Source: Rosa chinensis (lineage: Eukaryota; Streptophyta; Magnoliopsida; Rosales; Rosaceae). Taken from it: a stretch of DNA of 64,000 nucleotides. Position 1 is the first letter of the stretch, and each line of letters opens with the position of its first letter. A program made the position numbers and the translations under genes. Location: NCBI RefSeq assembly GCF_002994745.2, contig NC_037089.1, positions 2,582,001-2,646,000 of the forward strand, read 5' to 3'. A model generated the notes under the pieces. The model did no database searches, was not told the DNA's origin, and saw only the letters and a program-made list of their open reading frames with translations. Shown here piece after piece: positions 1-13,034 of the stretch.

Positions 1-613
1 ACAAACTGAGTTAATATATGTTTACGAGACTTAAAGTAAAAAGTCAAATTTTGAAAGTGAGATGTTACTTTCCTAGTTGTAAATCTTCTTTTGGACCTAA
101 TTATTGATACGGTGGAGAACCAAAACCGAAGAACCAAGAACCTTTAATAAATGTAGTAGAACTTGGAAAGTAAATGATGACATACCAATATTGGGGGTTC
201 CAAGGAGGCCTCACCTTAACCAGTGCAGGCGCATGCATGGGATCGTAGCCCCTACTTTTTCTAGATAAATACAAAGTGATCTGATTAGAACCGTTTAAAA
301 TGTCTTTCGTCAGAATGAATTGACGTGTGGTTGTTACCATCCCACGTGAAAACGACTTGGATTTATCATCTCGCGATATACGATTCGACGCGCTAAATGG
401 ACAGGCAGTGGAAGACTTTTCATTTTTGGCACTTTATTCTATTTATTCCTAAACAACAAGCATTTCAGTTCAGCACGCATTCATGTGCCTTTTCAAAAAA
501 ATAAGAAAATTAAAATAGAAAGTTGCTATCCCTATTTAAAATAATGAAAAATTTATTATGAGGTGGAAATTGGTTTTTATATATGACCCGACTACCTAGC
601 GTATGAATTTTGG
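1..613. other. Intergenic, no gene seen
   Basis: AT-rich sequence without a convincing open frame or splice pattern. The short frames here lack family resemblance. Confidence 0.6.
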
Positions 614-949
614 AAATTTTTCTATCCTACTGGAGAACCATCTCAGCTTGCCACATGGTCTGACGCACCAGTAAAAAATTATCAAGTGGAAGTTTTTAAC
701 AGCTCATGTTACAGCCCCGTTACCTCCCGTTAGCTACTCATCCTTCTAGCGTTATCTGCCAATTCGTCTTCTCATTATTCTCCAAAGATTGCAGTTTCTC
801 TCATGGAGTCAAAGATCTTGATCAAGGTAAACAGAACATGAAGTTATTTTAATAAAGATCTTCTCATGTGATTACATCGATCATGCATGTAGTTAGATTT
901 TTATACATAATCATTCATCTCAATTCCAATTGAAGTGTTTATTAGGTCT

Positions 950-986
<37 letters not shown>

Positions 987-1545
987 CTTATATATATATA
1001 TATATATACTGCAATCTCTTGAAAAATTCTTAGATAAAATCTTAATTTCAATCGAACGGATCTACTGCAATTGGGCTGATGAGTTTGAATCATGCAGGCA
1101 TGTTGGGAAAAGCCAGATGCCGATGCTAGATCTTGCAGCTTTCCACTAGGAAGATGCAAATGACCAATTCGAGTATGGGTCACAATGAGGCAAAGATCTG
1201 AGGCTTCCGGACAAGTCTCTGCACCGAAAAACGAGATCCATGTCTCCGATGAGAAACATGGCTTTTGATTGCGAGATATACAGTGCTAATGAAATTAGTG
1301 AAAATGACTACTGCTTTGTTAAAGATATGAAGGACAGTGATTTGGGAAAGAAGCCCGACAATGGAGAAGCGAAAGAAGAAGGAGAGTAGGAAGCTTGGAG
1401 ACTTCGGTTTAGATTTCGTCTTCACCTAAATTTGACTGCAGAACGAATGAACAATTCAAGAGAGAGCTTCCACGTGGTAATTTTTTACAGGTTCGTCAGA
1501 CCATGTGGCAAGCTGAAATGGTTCTCCAGTAGGATAGAAAAATTT
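614..1545. mobile_element. Non-autonomous DNA transposon with 79-bp inverted repeats
   Basis: Bases 614-692 and 1467-1545 are inverted copies of each other with only a few mismatches, bounding about 930 bp. The outer end reads AAATTTTTCTATCCTAC. I see no clear target duplication, so the superfamily is unassigned; a Mutator-like element is one option. The interior contains a TA microsatellite (about 950-1008) and stretches that read like short exons: an ATG at 803 followed by a GT, an AG near 1098, and codon-like sequence at 1184-1390. No transposase is present, so the element would need one in trans. Confidence 0.7.
950..1008. repeat. (TA)n microsatellite
   Basis: Nearly uninterrupted TA dinucleotides inside the inverted-repeat element. 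Confidence 0.9.
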
Positions 1546-1575
1546 CTCATGACTTTGGTCTACTTCCACTTATCC

Positions 1576-1615
<40 letters not shown>

Positions 1616-2421
1616 CATAAATGATAAACCGTTAAAGTTACGATCACATAGTAAAATAGTTGATTGTATCAAAAATACGCTTCATTTAGTGGGCAATTGT
1701 AAAACGGTCCAATATTACAATTTTGACTTTGTTTTTCACATTTTGAAGGAGACTCGAACTTAGTTATTGACTGTGTGAATCAAGTTTATAGTACACTTTG
1801 AAGGCCTAAATCCATCATCAAAGACATTCAATTGATTGCTCGAAGTTTTAAAAATTTCACCATCAAGCATAATTTTAGAGAAATGAACTTCATAGTACAC
1901 CCTTAAAATGTTGGGACATTCAAGATTGAAAGGAGAGGTATGGGAGCACTCTCTACCTCCCTTAGTTAATAGAGCTATTAGTTTGGATGGGGTTGTTTTA
2001 GAGATTTATGTATTTTAAAGTTTATTTTATAGAAAAAGAGAGACTCTTTTCTTATTCTGTCATGACTCGTGTTACCTCGTACGAAAATTGAAGTGTTGAT
2101 AGATTCAGCATATTATCTGACCCTAGAATACAATTTACATTTGACTTGTGTATGGCCTTGTATGAAACAATGTGAGTAGTAACTACACCACCCATTATGG
2201 TAATTTAGTGTCAGGTTGATCTGCCTCAATATTTCCATACAATATGATAATAAATGACATAAAGAAATTGGCCAGAAAAATAAATAGAAAGAAAGTGGCC
2301 AACCACCCTAATAACTTTCAATGGAAATTGGGGGCAATATTGGCCTTTTTTGTTACAGAAGAAGAATATATTGAGGGGTTCCACGACCAAGACGGCAAGA
2401 CCTACATGAGGAACAATGGTC

Positions 2422-2460
<39 letters not shown>

Positions 2461-3630
2461 CATGTGCAATCTATTAGTTTTTACTTTTCTCACTGTAATT
2501 TTATAGCCAAAGAGATTGCATATTTTTTAGTTAGATATATATTATGTACATATATGAAGGTTTAATGCGTGTGTCTGATTTGAAGTTCAATTAGAAAAAT
2601 AACTATTTATGTTTTATTTTTACTATTAGAAATAATAGATAAAATAAAAACACAGGAATAAATTACATAGCCAAATATGTTTTGGACAAATCATCAATAA
2701 ATAGCTTTCTGCATCACATGATGGAAGGATTTTATGTTGCAAGCTATAAAATAATGTTCTCGAAGTTACAATTTAATCTCCATGCACTTGTAGAGGCAAT
2801 AAGGAGACAACAGATAAGTAAGTTAAAGTCTCTTTCAATTATAACTAATGCATAACCATTAAATCATGTTTTATAAACATTCATAGAGGTCATAAACTTT
2901 CACAATAAAAACTAACAAGTAAGCAACATTTCTAGCATATGCTACTAAAAGGTTACCATCGTAATCTCCAAGAACAAACTCTGAATCGCTTAAATTTTGA
3001 GGGTTTAGACCATACTTTGAATTAGAATACCTCTAGAATATGTGTTTTTATCGATGATCAATCACTATGCACATAAAACAAAATCTCTATTTCTCAATTC
3101 TCATATATAGTCTACAATTTCTACATTATTCATTTCACAATATGTGTCTTATATTTTAACATGTTTCATAATTTAGACAAAAGTTTTACTCTAATTTACT
3201 ACTTTTGATTTTATTCACTATCATAAGTAAATTGTTTATACATATACCACATGTGGAATCGACTCAAGTGGCTTAGACACTTTATTGAATAAATAAATAC
3301 GAGGTCCATATAACAATCTTTTCATCAGTGATGTTCCTATGTAGTATGGATAATTATGAACTACAAAAGTGTGTAACAAAATTTGTCCATCACAATCTAA
3401 ACGAAGGAAAAAGTTGTCCAAAGCAAAGCAAAAGAGGTGATAATTACCAAGGTATTTAACCCCAGTAATAGTAAAAAAACCAGACTAATAGTAATTAAAA
3501 ATTGACACCGACTCAACTATCTGAGAGAAACCCGCATATCCAGGCGAAAATAAATCCAAATCCAGCGTTACAAAAGAACCGTATAAGCCAACCGGCTTAT
3601 CACCCACTATAACCAGAAATCTAACGCATC
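1546..3630. other. Intergenic upstream of the TOPLESS gene
   Basis: No gene recognised. A (TA)n run lies at about 1579-1611 just outside the transposon, and a (GA)n run at about 2427-2458 sits in a short open frame that I regard as chance. Confidence 0.6.
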
Positions 3631-3637
3631 GTCGGTC

Positions 3638-3652
3638 TTATATATAAGCAGA
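3638..3652 (+). promoter_or_regulatory. Possible TATA box of the TOPLESS gene
   Basis: A TATATATAAG stretch lies about 465 bp before the start codon and just ahead of a pyrimidine/GA-rich segment that would suit a 5' UTR. It is followed by GA-rich repeats at about 3812-3873. Position and composition are the only evidence. Confidence 0.35.
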
Positions 3653-3811
3653 GGTACTTATCACATAACCTATCATCATCTCGTCTCGTTCTCTCGCTCA
3701 CGCTATTTAATTTGTCTGCTACCAGTTTCTCTCTCTCTCTCCTCTTCCCAAATCCCTAACCCTTCTTCTTCTTCGTATAAATAGTCGAGCTTCCCCAAGA
3801 CCAAAATCAAA

Positions 3812-3873
3812 GAAAGCTAGAGAGAGAGAAACTAGAAAGAGAGAGAGAGAGAAAGAGAGAGAGATAGAGAGAG
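3812..3873. repeat. GA-rich microsatellite in the likely 5' UTR
   Basis: Interrupted GA dinucleotides upstream of the TOPLESS start codon. A donor-like GTAAAC at 3915 and an acceptor-like CAG at about 4100 suggest a 5' UTR intron just after it. Confidence 0.7.
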
Positions 3874-4111
3874 TTCTCAAACCCTCTCCGATCTGAGCCA
3901 TCAATTCCATTCCAGGTAAACCTTCTCCTTCTTCATTTCTCGGTTTGATTTTTCGAAAGCGCTTGGATTTTTTTTCTGGTTTTGATTTTTTTATTTTGGT
4001 GTGAGTTTGGTTGTTTGGATTGTGATAGGGGTTTTTGTGGTGTAGTATTGTTGAAATTGAAGCGTGAAGGTTTTGGATCTCTGACTGAATTAGGGCTTGG
4101 CAGAGACGAAG

Positions 4112-7100
4112 ATGTCCTCGCTGAGCAGAGAGCTTGTGTTTCTCATACTTCAGTTTCTGGATGAAGAGAAATTCAAAGAGAGTGTTCACAAGTATGCTCA
4201 ATTTCCTATTTACTTTTGTCAGTTTATGAATTTCGTATTATGTACCTTTTTTTTTTTTTTTTTTTGAATTGAGGAATAATGATTGATTTAATTTTTACTG
4301 TGATTGTGATTGTGGTTGTGGTTGTGGAGGTTGGAGCAAGAGTCAGGGTTTTTCTTTAACATGAGGTACTTTGAAGATATGGTGACAAATGGGGAGTGGG
4401 AAGAGGTGGAGAAGTATTTGTCTGGTTTCACCAAGGTTGATGATAATAGATACTCTATGAAGATCTTTTTCGAGATACGCAAGCAGAAGTACCTTGAAGC
4501 TTTAGACAAGTAGGTGGTTAAGTTTTTCGCCTGTTTTGATTAACTTTACTTGAGTTTTGAAGTAATTTGGATCCGGTTTTGATTAAAAATTGGATTAATG
4601 TAGGAGGGATCGAGCAAAAGCTGTGGACATTTTAGTCAAGGACTTGAAAGTGTTTGCAGCATTCAATGAAGAACTTTTTAAGGAAATTACACAGCTGTTG
4701 ACTCTGGATAACTTTAGGTGAGGAGGAATTGATTGTAGTATTGTTGTTTTGTTGGCTGCGTTTTTGTGTCTGTTTTTTGTATGACGTTTCTTGTTTTTGG
4801 TTTTGCATTGCTTCTCAGGGATAATGAACAGTTATCTAAGTATGGTGATACAAAGTCTGCAAGGGGTATAATGCTTGCTGAACTGAAAAAGTTAATAGAG
4901 GCTAACCCATTGTTTCGTGATAAACTTCAATTTCCTACCCTGAAAAACTCAAGATTGCGGACTCTTATCAATCAGAGGTACTTGAGAAGCTCCTTCCTCA
5001 TAGTTCTGAGACTTGATACAGTTTTCCTTGCTTTAATTTTACAAGGCATGATTTCTCAACTTTTGTGACATTACATTTGCAGCTTAAACTGGCAGCACCA
5101 GCTTTGTAAGAATCCAAGGCCTAACCCTGACATAAAGACCCTATTTGTAGACCATAGCTGTGGACAACCGAATGGTGCCAGGGCTCCATCCCCTGTTACT
5201 AATCATTTAATGGGGGCAGTCCCAAAGACGGGGGGTTTCCCTCCACTTGGTGCTCATGGAGTAAGTTGAACAACCATATATTTTTTCTCTCGTAGTAAGT
5301 GATCTACAAGTTAATGTCTTACTCTGGGTGTATATGCATGTGTAGCCCTTTCAGCCCACACCTGCTGCGCTTCCAACATCTCTTGCTGGATGGATGGCCA
5401 ACTCATCACCTGTGCCTCATCCCTCTGCTTCCGCCGGGCCGATGGGTTTGGCTGCAGCTAACAATGCAGGTACCGCGGTATTACTGGCTGTTTCTAGAGC
5501 TATATTAGTGGCTAGCTATAGGGAGCCTTGTCCATTGTTAGTGTGCTCTAAATTTTACAAGATGCGCACTGCACATATAAAAAAATGCGTTAGAAGTTTT
5601 ATTTGCTTTCTCCTTATTGGGTTTCATCACTTATCATCTTTTTTTCCCTAATAGAATCTCTTTTCTTCTACACATTTTATGTACATGTTTGGTGTTCCCT
5701 TGGCATGAGAGCATGGATACTCGGGTGCATTGTCTTTGTTTGAAACCCATTCTGTCTTTACTATTTTTTCAATTTAACATGGGCTTCTGTTTAGCTATTT
5801 TTTCCTTTTCGATATTCCAACTGATTTTAATATTTTAGTTTTCATTACAAATTTTACTTATCATTATAGGAGCCCTCTTAAAGCGCCCTAGAACTCCTCC
5901 TACCAATAACCCAGCTATGGACTATCAAACAGCAGATTCTGAACATGTGATGAAGAGATCAAGACCTTTTGGAGTAACAGATGAGGTATAAATCTTAGCT
6001 GCTAATTGTTTCAGATTGTGATTGTGATTTATCTGATGGAAGTGCGAGTTATATATACTAAATTTGAAGTTTTCCATCCTTTTTGAAGTACATTCTCTTG
6101 ACAATATTTATCCATTACAAAATTCTTTGTTTTCCTGAATAAATTCCTCAACCATTGGTAGCTGTATGGTATATTTATGCAATGAACTAAAACATGACTT
6201 GATGATTAAGGATGGTTAAAATTTCTGGTGAGAAAGCAGCCTTGTTCAGTTTTGCAAATTAGGAACTTAGATTGTCTCAATAACATTTGGATTAATAGCA
6301 AACAATTTACACACCAGTCCAGCATTAGGTGATTTGTGATTGACAAGTTGGTGTCAACGATCGTATCTTGATTTTCTTTATTATTTTTAATGACAAATTT
6401 TCTTGGTAATCTTCTTAGTTTATGCAATTGGTCTTATATTAACTTAATTTTGCAACAGGCAAATAATCTGCCAGTAAATATTCTGCCAGTTGCTTATCCT
6501 AACCAGAGCCATGGTCAGAGTTCCTACTCTACTGATGACTTGCCCAGGAATGTAGTCATGACAATAAATCCAGGTTCATCTGTCAAGAGTATGGATTTCC
6601 ACCCAGTGCAACAGATTCTACTACTTGGTAAGTAACTATTCAGGGTGAGAGCTGATCTCAATCTTAGTCTAAACAAATTATTCTTTTTGATTTTTTTTTC
6701 AAAGTTAAATTTTAGCTTTTATGCTTTCTGTTAATTGATCAGTGATTTCACTCTTTCAGTTGGAACAAATATGGGTGATGTCATGGTATATGAGTTACCA
6801 AGCCATGAAAGAATTGCTAATAGGAACTTCAAAGCCTGGGACCTTGCAACATGTTCAGTGGCTCTGCAGGTTTTTTTTTTTTTTTTTTCTTCTTCTCTGT
6901 ATTTAACTGAGATTGAGTATCATGTGTATGCTTGTTGGAGTCATTATGTGAGTGAACATGTGCCTTCTTATTTTCCGATAGGCAACTTTGGCCAATGATT
7001 ATACAGCATCGATCAACCGTGTAGTGTGGAGTCCTGATGGAACTCTTTTTGGTAAGTGTTAATGGTGTTGTTTATGTATTACTTATTCTCATTTTAGAAG

Positions 7101-10100
7101 GTGACCCTGCTAAGTAAATGTTTTCAAGAATTAAAAAATGTTAACTCAGGCTTATTCTACAGGTGTTGCATACTCTAAGCATCTAGTTCACATATACTCA
7201 TATCATGGTGGTGATGATTTAAGAAATCATCTAGAGGTTTGTCCGTCAAACAATCCCTTTGAATTAAGTTATCTCATCAAATACTACTTTATTTATGTAT
7301 ATTTTTTTTATCATTGGTCTCCTTTTTTTTTTTTTTTTGAGTTATCTTAATTCATATGGGTAAAGATTGACTTAAGCATGGGGGTGTTTCTTGTTTTCAG
7401 ATTGAGGCACATGCGGGCAGTGTTAATGATCTTGCTTTCTCATATCCAAACAAACAGCTCTGTGTTGTGACTTGTGGCGAGGATAGGGTTATCAAGGTAT
7501 GATGACTTGCGCTACTTTAGTCTCTTTCTGCAGGTTCAATGATAGTTATACATAAGTTCAATATTTTGCAGGTGTGGGATGCTGTCACTGGGGCTAAGCA
7601 GCATACATTTGAGGGCCACGAAGCACCTGTGTACTCGGTGTGCCCACATCACAAGGAGAGTATTCAGGTAATATTCATTTCATTTATCATGTTGATAATA
7701 ATGTACCCTGAAAAACTTGCTATTTGTTTTTTTGGTTTTTGGTCCCATCTCTACTATATGTGTGCACACTACTTTCCAGTCTTTGGGATGCACAGATGGA
7801 AAAAGCTACTGAAGGCATATAGATTCAGGATATGACTTGATAAATACAAACCTTTGTACAGATATGTGATCGATCCAAGTTAGTCTTACTCTTACTAGAT
7901 GGGGACAATATGAAACAAATTCTTATCATAATAGAACAAACAATTGGAAATTGAAATTGGGGGATCCTAACAACAATAAGTCCTATGTTGTTTCAGTTAT
8001 TCATAAATTGTAACTTCAGTTTCATGTTTAATAAATTGCATAATATTGATAATTTTGTGTCTAAGTTCTAATATCCTACTATAATTCTTCTTTCCAGTTT
8101 ATTTTCTCGACAGCAACTGATGGAAAAATAAAGGCATGGCTGTATGATAATGTGGGCTCAAGAGTTGACTATGATGCACCAGGACATTCGTCTACCACTA
8201 TGGCATACAGTGCTGATGGATCAAGGTAGGCATAATATCAGAATGCTTTACAAAGTCTTTTCTTCCATTAGTGATGCGATGTTTGGTTTTCTTATGTATA
8301 AAATTCTGATGGATGTCTAATCTCTGAACATCACAGGCTATTCTCGTGTGGGACAAACAAAGAAGGGGATTCATACTTGGTGGAATGGAATGAAAGTGAA
8401 GGAGCTGTAAAGCGTACCTATCATGGTCTTGGGAAGCGGACTGTTGGGGTTGTGCAGTTTGATACCACCAAGAATCGATTCTTGGCTGCTGGTGATGAGT
8501 TCATGGTTAAATTCTGGGACATGGACAGTGTTAACCTTTTGACAAGTACAGATGCAGATGGTGGACTGCCGGTAGGCATTACATCATGTTTATTTATTTA
8601 TTTTTTCAATAAAGTCGTTCTTTCCAACTAATCATCATGGTCTAAAAATTCTGCAGGCTTCTCCTTCTATTAGATTTAACAAAGAAGGAATACTGTTAGC
8701 TGTCTCAACAAATGACAATGGTATTAAAATTCTAGCAAATTCAGATGGAATTAGGTTGCTGAGAACAGTGGAGAGTCGTACATTTGATGCTTCCAGAGCT
8801 GCTTCTGTGGCTGTTGTGAAGGTAAAGTTTCATTTTGGCATATCTTCAGATTCATTGGCTTTCTTGGGTGGTGTTCACAATGTGTGTCTGCTTCATTATT
8901 ATGCAGGCCCCAGCAATAGGAGCATTTGGATCGTCTAACATTACTGTTGGAACAGGCATTGGAGATCGAGCAGCTCCGGTGCCAGCCATGGTTGGACTGG
9001 TGAGTGTCATGATTATCTCTCATGGGTGACTCAAATCCCAGAAGAAATCCATATAAATCAATGTTGACGTAGAAAGTAAATAATCTTCATATTTGAACCT
9101 TCTCATAATATGTGTATTATGCCAGATGAACTGCTTTTGAAACAAATTTTCAATTCTTTTTTAATGGTAGAAAGTAGTGTTATTATGTTCAATGTTTTAT
9201 TTTTCTTTTTGGATTTTGTGTAGAACAATGACAGTCGAAGTTTGGCTGACGTGAAACCTAGAATTGTTGATGAGTCAATAGAGAAATCCAGGATCTGGAA
9301 ACTGACTGAAATCAATGAACCATCACAATGCCGGTCTCTGAGGCTTCCTGATAATTTAACAGCAATGAGGGTATTGATTTTCTTTTTGTCTGTAGTTATT
9401 CAAATTACTTATTTTATTTCATAATCTGACAAGATAGTTATTGCAGGTGTCTAGGTTAATTTACACAAATTCAGGACTTGCCATATTGGCATTATCATCT
9501 AATGCTGTGCACAAGCTCTGGAAATGGCAACGAAATGACAGAACCACGATAGGGAAGGTATATTATTCATACGTTAGATGGTTGCATTTAGTATTTTGTG
9601 CATGTCCTGAAGTTTGTGATTGACAAAGAATTCGTCTCTTGTAGGCCACAGCTAGTATTGTACCACAACTGTGGCAACCTGCAAGTGGCATACTGATGAC
9701 TAATGATATAAGTGATACAAACCCTGAAGATGCTGTTCCATGCTTTGCACTTTCAAAGAATGACTCTTACGTTATGTCAGCTTCAGGCGGGAAAATATCC
9801 CTGTTCAATATGATGACATTTAAGGTATGATGTTTTCCCAATACTTCTCTCATTCACCATGTCAAGTGTGCTGGTTGGTAGGTAATGATAAGACACTGCA
9901 ATGTGTATGAACTGTGCATGCTATGCATAAGAGAAAACTGAACACCCCCCCCCCCCCCCAAAACAGGGGTGTGCGATGAGCACTTTGGGGGTGGTAATAG
10001 AATCACTCCACTGCAAAGTGTTAATACTCTATTTGCTTGTAGTTGGATGTAGCTCGCTAGCTTATTCCAAACCATCAGATTTCTATGATCTTATGTTTCC

Positions 10101-11687
10101 TCTATTGTAGTGGACAATGACAATATTATGTATATGTTATAATCCTGTTACGTTATCTGAATTGCAGACGATGACAACATTCATGCCTCCACCCCCAGCT
10201 GCCACATATCTGGCATTTCATCCCCAAGACAATAATATCATTGCCATAGGCATGGAAGATTCTTCCATCCAGATTTACAATGTTCGGGTTGATGAGGTCT
10301 GTATTAACTGAAGCTATAGATTTGTTACTTGGTTATGATACTGCAACATGGGATTATTAACAAACTATATATGCTCCCTTGTTACAGGTTAAAACTAAGC
10401 TAAAAGGTCATCAGAAAAGAATAACGGGCCTTGCCTTCTCACATGTTCTTAATGTGCTTGTATCCTCGGGAGCTGATTCTCAGGTATTAATGTAGACTGT
10501 TTGGGTGTGTATATGTTTGCATGTCAGTCTGCTACTGCTAAGATGACACAAGAAGCTTTTTATCACAAGAAGCCACACCAAAAGGATTAGACAGAGTTTC
10601 CAAATTGTTTATAGGTCAACTTCATAGTGAACTGATTCTGTGGCATTTCACACTTACCATTGAAACCATTTCATTAGTATAACCTTAACAGCCTGGAATT
10701 GCTTTTCTATAATGCATCTCACCTGAATGTGTCTGCCCGGACTTTGTCCCATATCTCAGCCAAATTCTATTGTTATCTGCTCTCTTGCTTTTCACTATTG
10801 TTGTATCTCCTTTGCTGAAGCAAGAAAAACATGATTAGCTTGACTAGCTTCTGGAAGTCGTCAATGTCTTTATTTCTGTTCTCTGCAGTTGTGTGTTTGG
10901 AACACGGATGGATGGGAGAGGCAAGCTAGTAAATTCCTTCAGATTCCAAGTGGGCGAGCTGCTGCCCCTCTTGCAGATACTCGGGTTCAGTTCCACTTGG
11001 ATCAGATACACTTGCTGGCAGTTCATGAAACACAGATAGCCATTTATGAAGCACCAAAATTAGAATGCCTCAAGCAGGTGAGCGTCTCCCCCCCCAACCC
11101 AAAAATAAATAAATTGTTTGCTGTGTTGTTTTAGGATTTGATTAGTGTTACTGACGTTAATGGAATGATGTTTCTTATATAGTGGGTCCCACGAGAGGCT
11201 AGTGGTCCAATCACACATGCTGCTTATTCCTGTGATAGCCAGTCAATTTATGTTAGCTTTGCAGATGGAAGTGTGGGGGTGCTTACTGCTACAACCCTCA
11301 GGTTGAGATGCCGAATATTACCAGCTGCTTATTTACCTCCAAATCCAAGGTAAAAGCCTTACTTGTCAGTATGATGGCAGTGTTGATGTACTTTTTTCAA
11401 ACTTACTTCCTTTTTACTTGTGGTCAATTAGGATACTTGTGGTCTTTATGTGTTGGGAATGGCATATCTAACAACAAAATTTTAACAGCTTAAGCGTGTA
11501 TCCTCTTGTTGTCGCGGCACATCCATCGGATCCCAATCAGTTTGCACTAGGTCTTACAGATGGTGGAGTGCATGTACTTGAGCCATTAGAATCAGAAGGA
11601 AAATGGGGCACCTCCCCTCCAACTGAAAATGGTGCTGGGCCTAGCACCGCTTCTGGAGCAGCAGGTTCGGATCAACCTCAAAGGTGA
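4112..11687 (+). CDS. TPL: TOPLESS-family transcriptional co-repressor (TPL/TPR1 type)
   Basis: Groucho/TLE-type nuclear co-repressor that binds EAR motifs (LxLxL) of transcription factors and adaptors and recruits histone deacetylases. Twenty-five exons join in frame to 1134 aa, against about 1131 for Arabidopsis TPL: 4112-4191, 4330-4509, 4604-4717, 4819-4977, 5083-5260, 5346-5469, 5870-5985, 6459-6627, 6760-6869, 6982-7051, 7163-7236, 7401-7496, 7572-7667, 8098-8225, 8337-8571, 8657-8821, 8907-8999, 9224-9370, 9447-9557, 9645-9824, 10168-10296, 10388-10483, 10889-11077, 11183-11349, 11489-11687. The protein begins MSSLSRELVFLILQFLDEEK (LisH), followed by CTLH/CRA to about residue 210, a proline-rich linker with LKRPRTPPTNNPAMDYQ, and WD40 repeats forming two propellers. 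The GSDQPQR end is typical of TPL/TPR1. All introns are GT-AG and no lesion is seen. I cannot separate TPL from TPR1 without a tree. Confidence 0.96.
9942..9960. repeat. Poly-C tract in a TOPLESS intron
   Basis: About 17 consecutive C residues within the intron between exons at 9645-9824 and 10168-10296. The exact length is likely to vary or be mis-called. Confidence 0.85.
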
Positions 11688-13034
11688 CAATATTATGTGC
11701 ATCCTTTCGACAACAAACTTCCGAGTGTATGTATCCATCCGTGTGCCCTTTCCTGGTCTCACCATATTTATTCATTTTTTTGTGAGGAAGCTGCGGATAT
11801 AGGAATCTATAGTTTTAGGATACTTGAATTAACCCAGTAGAATTGGTTATAGTGGCATCTGAAAGTAGGTTGTGTGAGGCAATTTCCCTCATTTAGGATA
11901 ATTGGAGAAGTATGAATTCATAGTTTTAAGTTTTGAAGACAATGCAGTGCCGACCAAATCAGACAATGAGGGAATTCAGCAAAAGATTTTAGTTTCTTTG
12001 ATTCGCGCCAACTGTTCATTTTTTTTTGTCTAAATTATTCACCAAGATGTTACCCAGAATTTAGTTTCTTGATTGGGAATCATAGTCAGACATGTTTATC
12101 AAAAGTATTTATGATTGTAATTTCCTGTAGTTAATTTTCTGGTGTTAATAAGAAGTCGGTTCATTGCATCGAATGTGTGTTTATCCTAGTTTTGATAACC
12201 TTATTTGTGCATCTGCCAAGCCTAACAAAATCGCCACCCAAATTTAAGAGATTCCGAGTTTGGTTGGATTTGTTGTGTGTTGATGGGAGACTCTTCTACA
12301 TTTTCAGTGGGGAATTGCAAGAGAAGGAATATTGCAAGTGTCTTCTGAGTTGATTTTTGAAATATAAGACCTAATGAAAATGGATTTTGGGTTACTCTAA
12401 AAAAAAGAAGAGGATTTTGGGAAGACCTCTGCATTTGACCTAGGGCAACAAAATTTTCAAGCTCTTCATAGTTCTTACATGGTTAAGAGATGTACCATGT
12501 CAATGTCATCTCCGAACTCCATAGTCTTAGCTTTCATGAGCTTAAACACGAAGACTACCAAAAAAAAAAAAACAGCATTGCCGACCACATTTAGTAGTTA
12601 AAGGCTGTGCCGGTGAAATTTCATAAGCAAATGCCGTTTCATATGAATTTCATGTTGGTGATTGATTTTCGTACCTCCATAGATGTATGTAGTTAAACAG
12701 TGCGACATATTTGCTTAGTTGGCATACCATTATATGAAGAATGTTCCAATGACAAATAGTCATTTAGTTGGAGATCATGTTCTATAGTATTGAGCATGTT
12801 AATATTTTGCTCTCATAAAAAATCGAGGAATTCAGTGCAGGGCCGTGACCTTAAGCCAGTGAGTTTTGGACGCATAACTTAATTAGCACGTTCTAAAATT
12901 CGCTAACTCAAATTCGTAAGGCTTTGTTGGTAATTTGAAATGTAACTTTAACAAACTTGTTATTTGAAACGTTAAGGAACATGTACTTAATTGATAATCA
13001 TTTCATAAGCATAAGCCCGAGTCATGAATCTTAA
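11688..13034. other. 3' flank of TOPLESS and intergenic DNA
   Basis: Convergent spacer between the TOPLESS stop and the monooxygenase stop. It should hold both 3' UTRs. I see no further coding sequence or repeat. Confidence 0.6.

Noticed and set aside
2244..2477. A 77-codon frame ending in an (ER)n run
   Set aside because: The ER run is just the translated GA microsatellite; no splice or family evidence.
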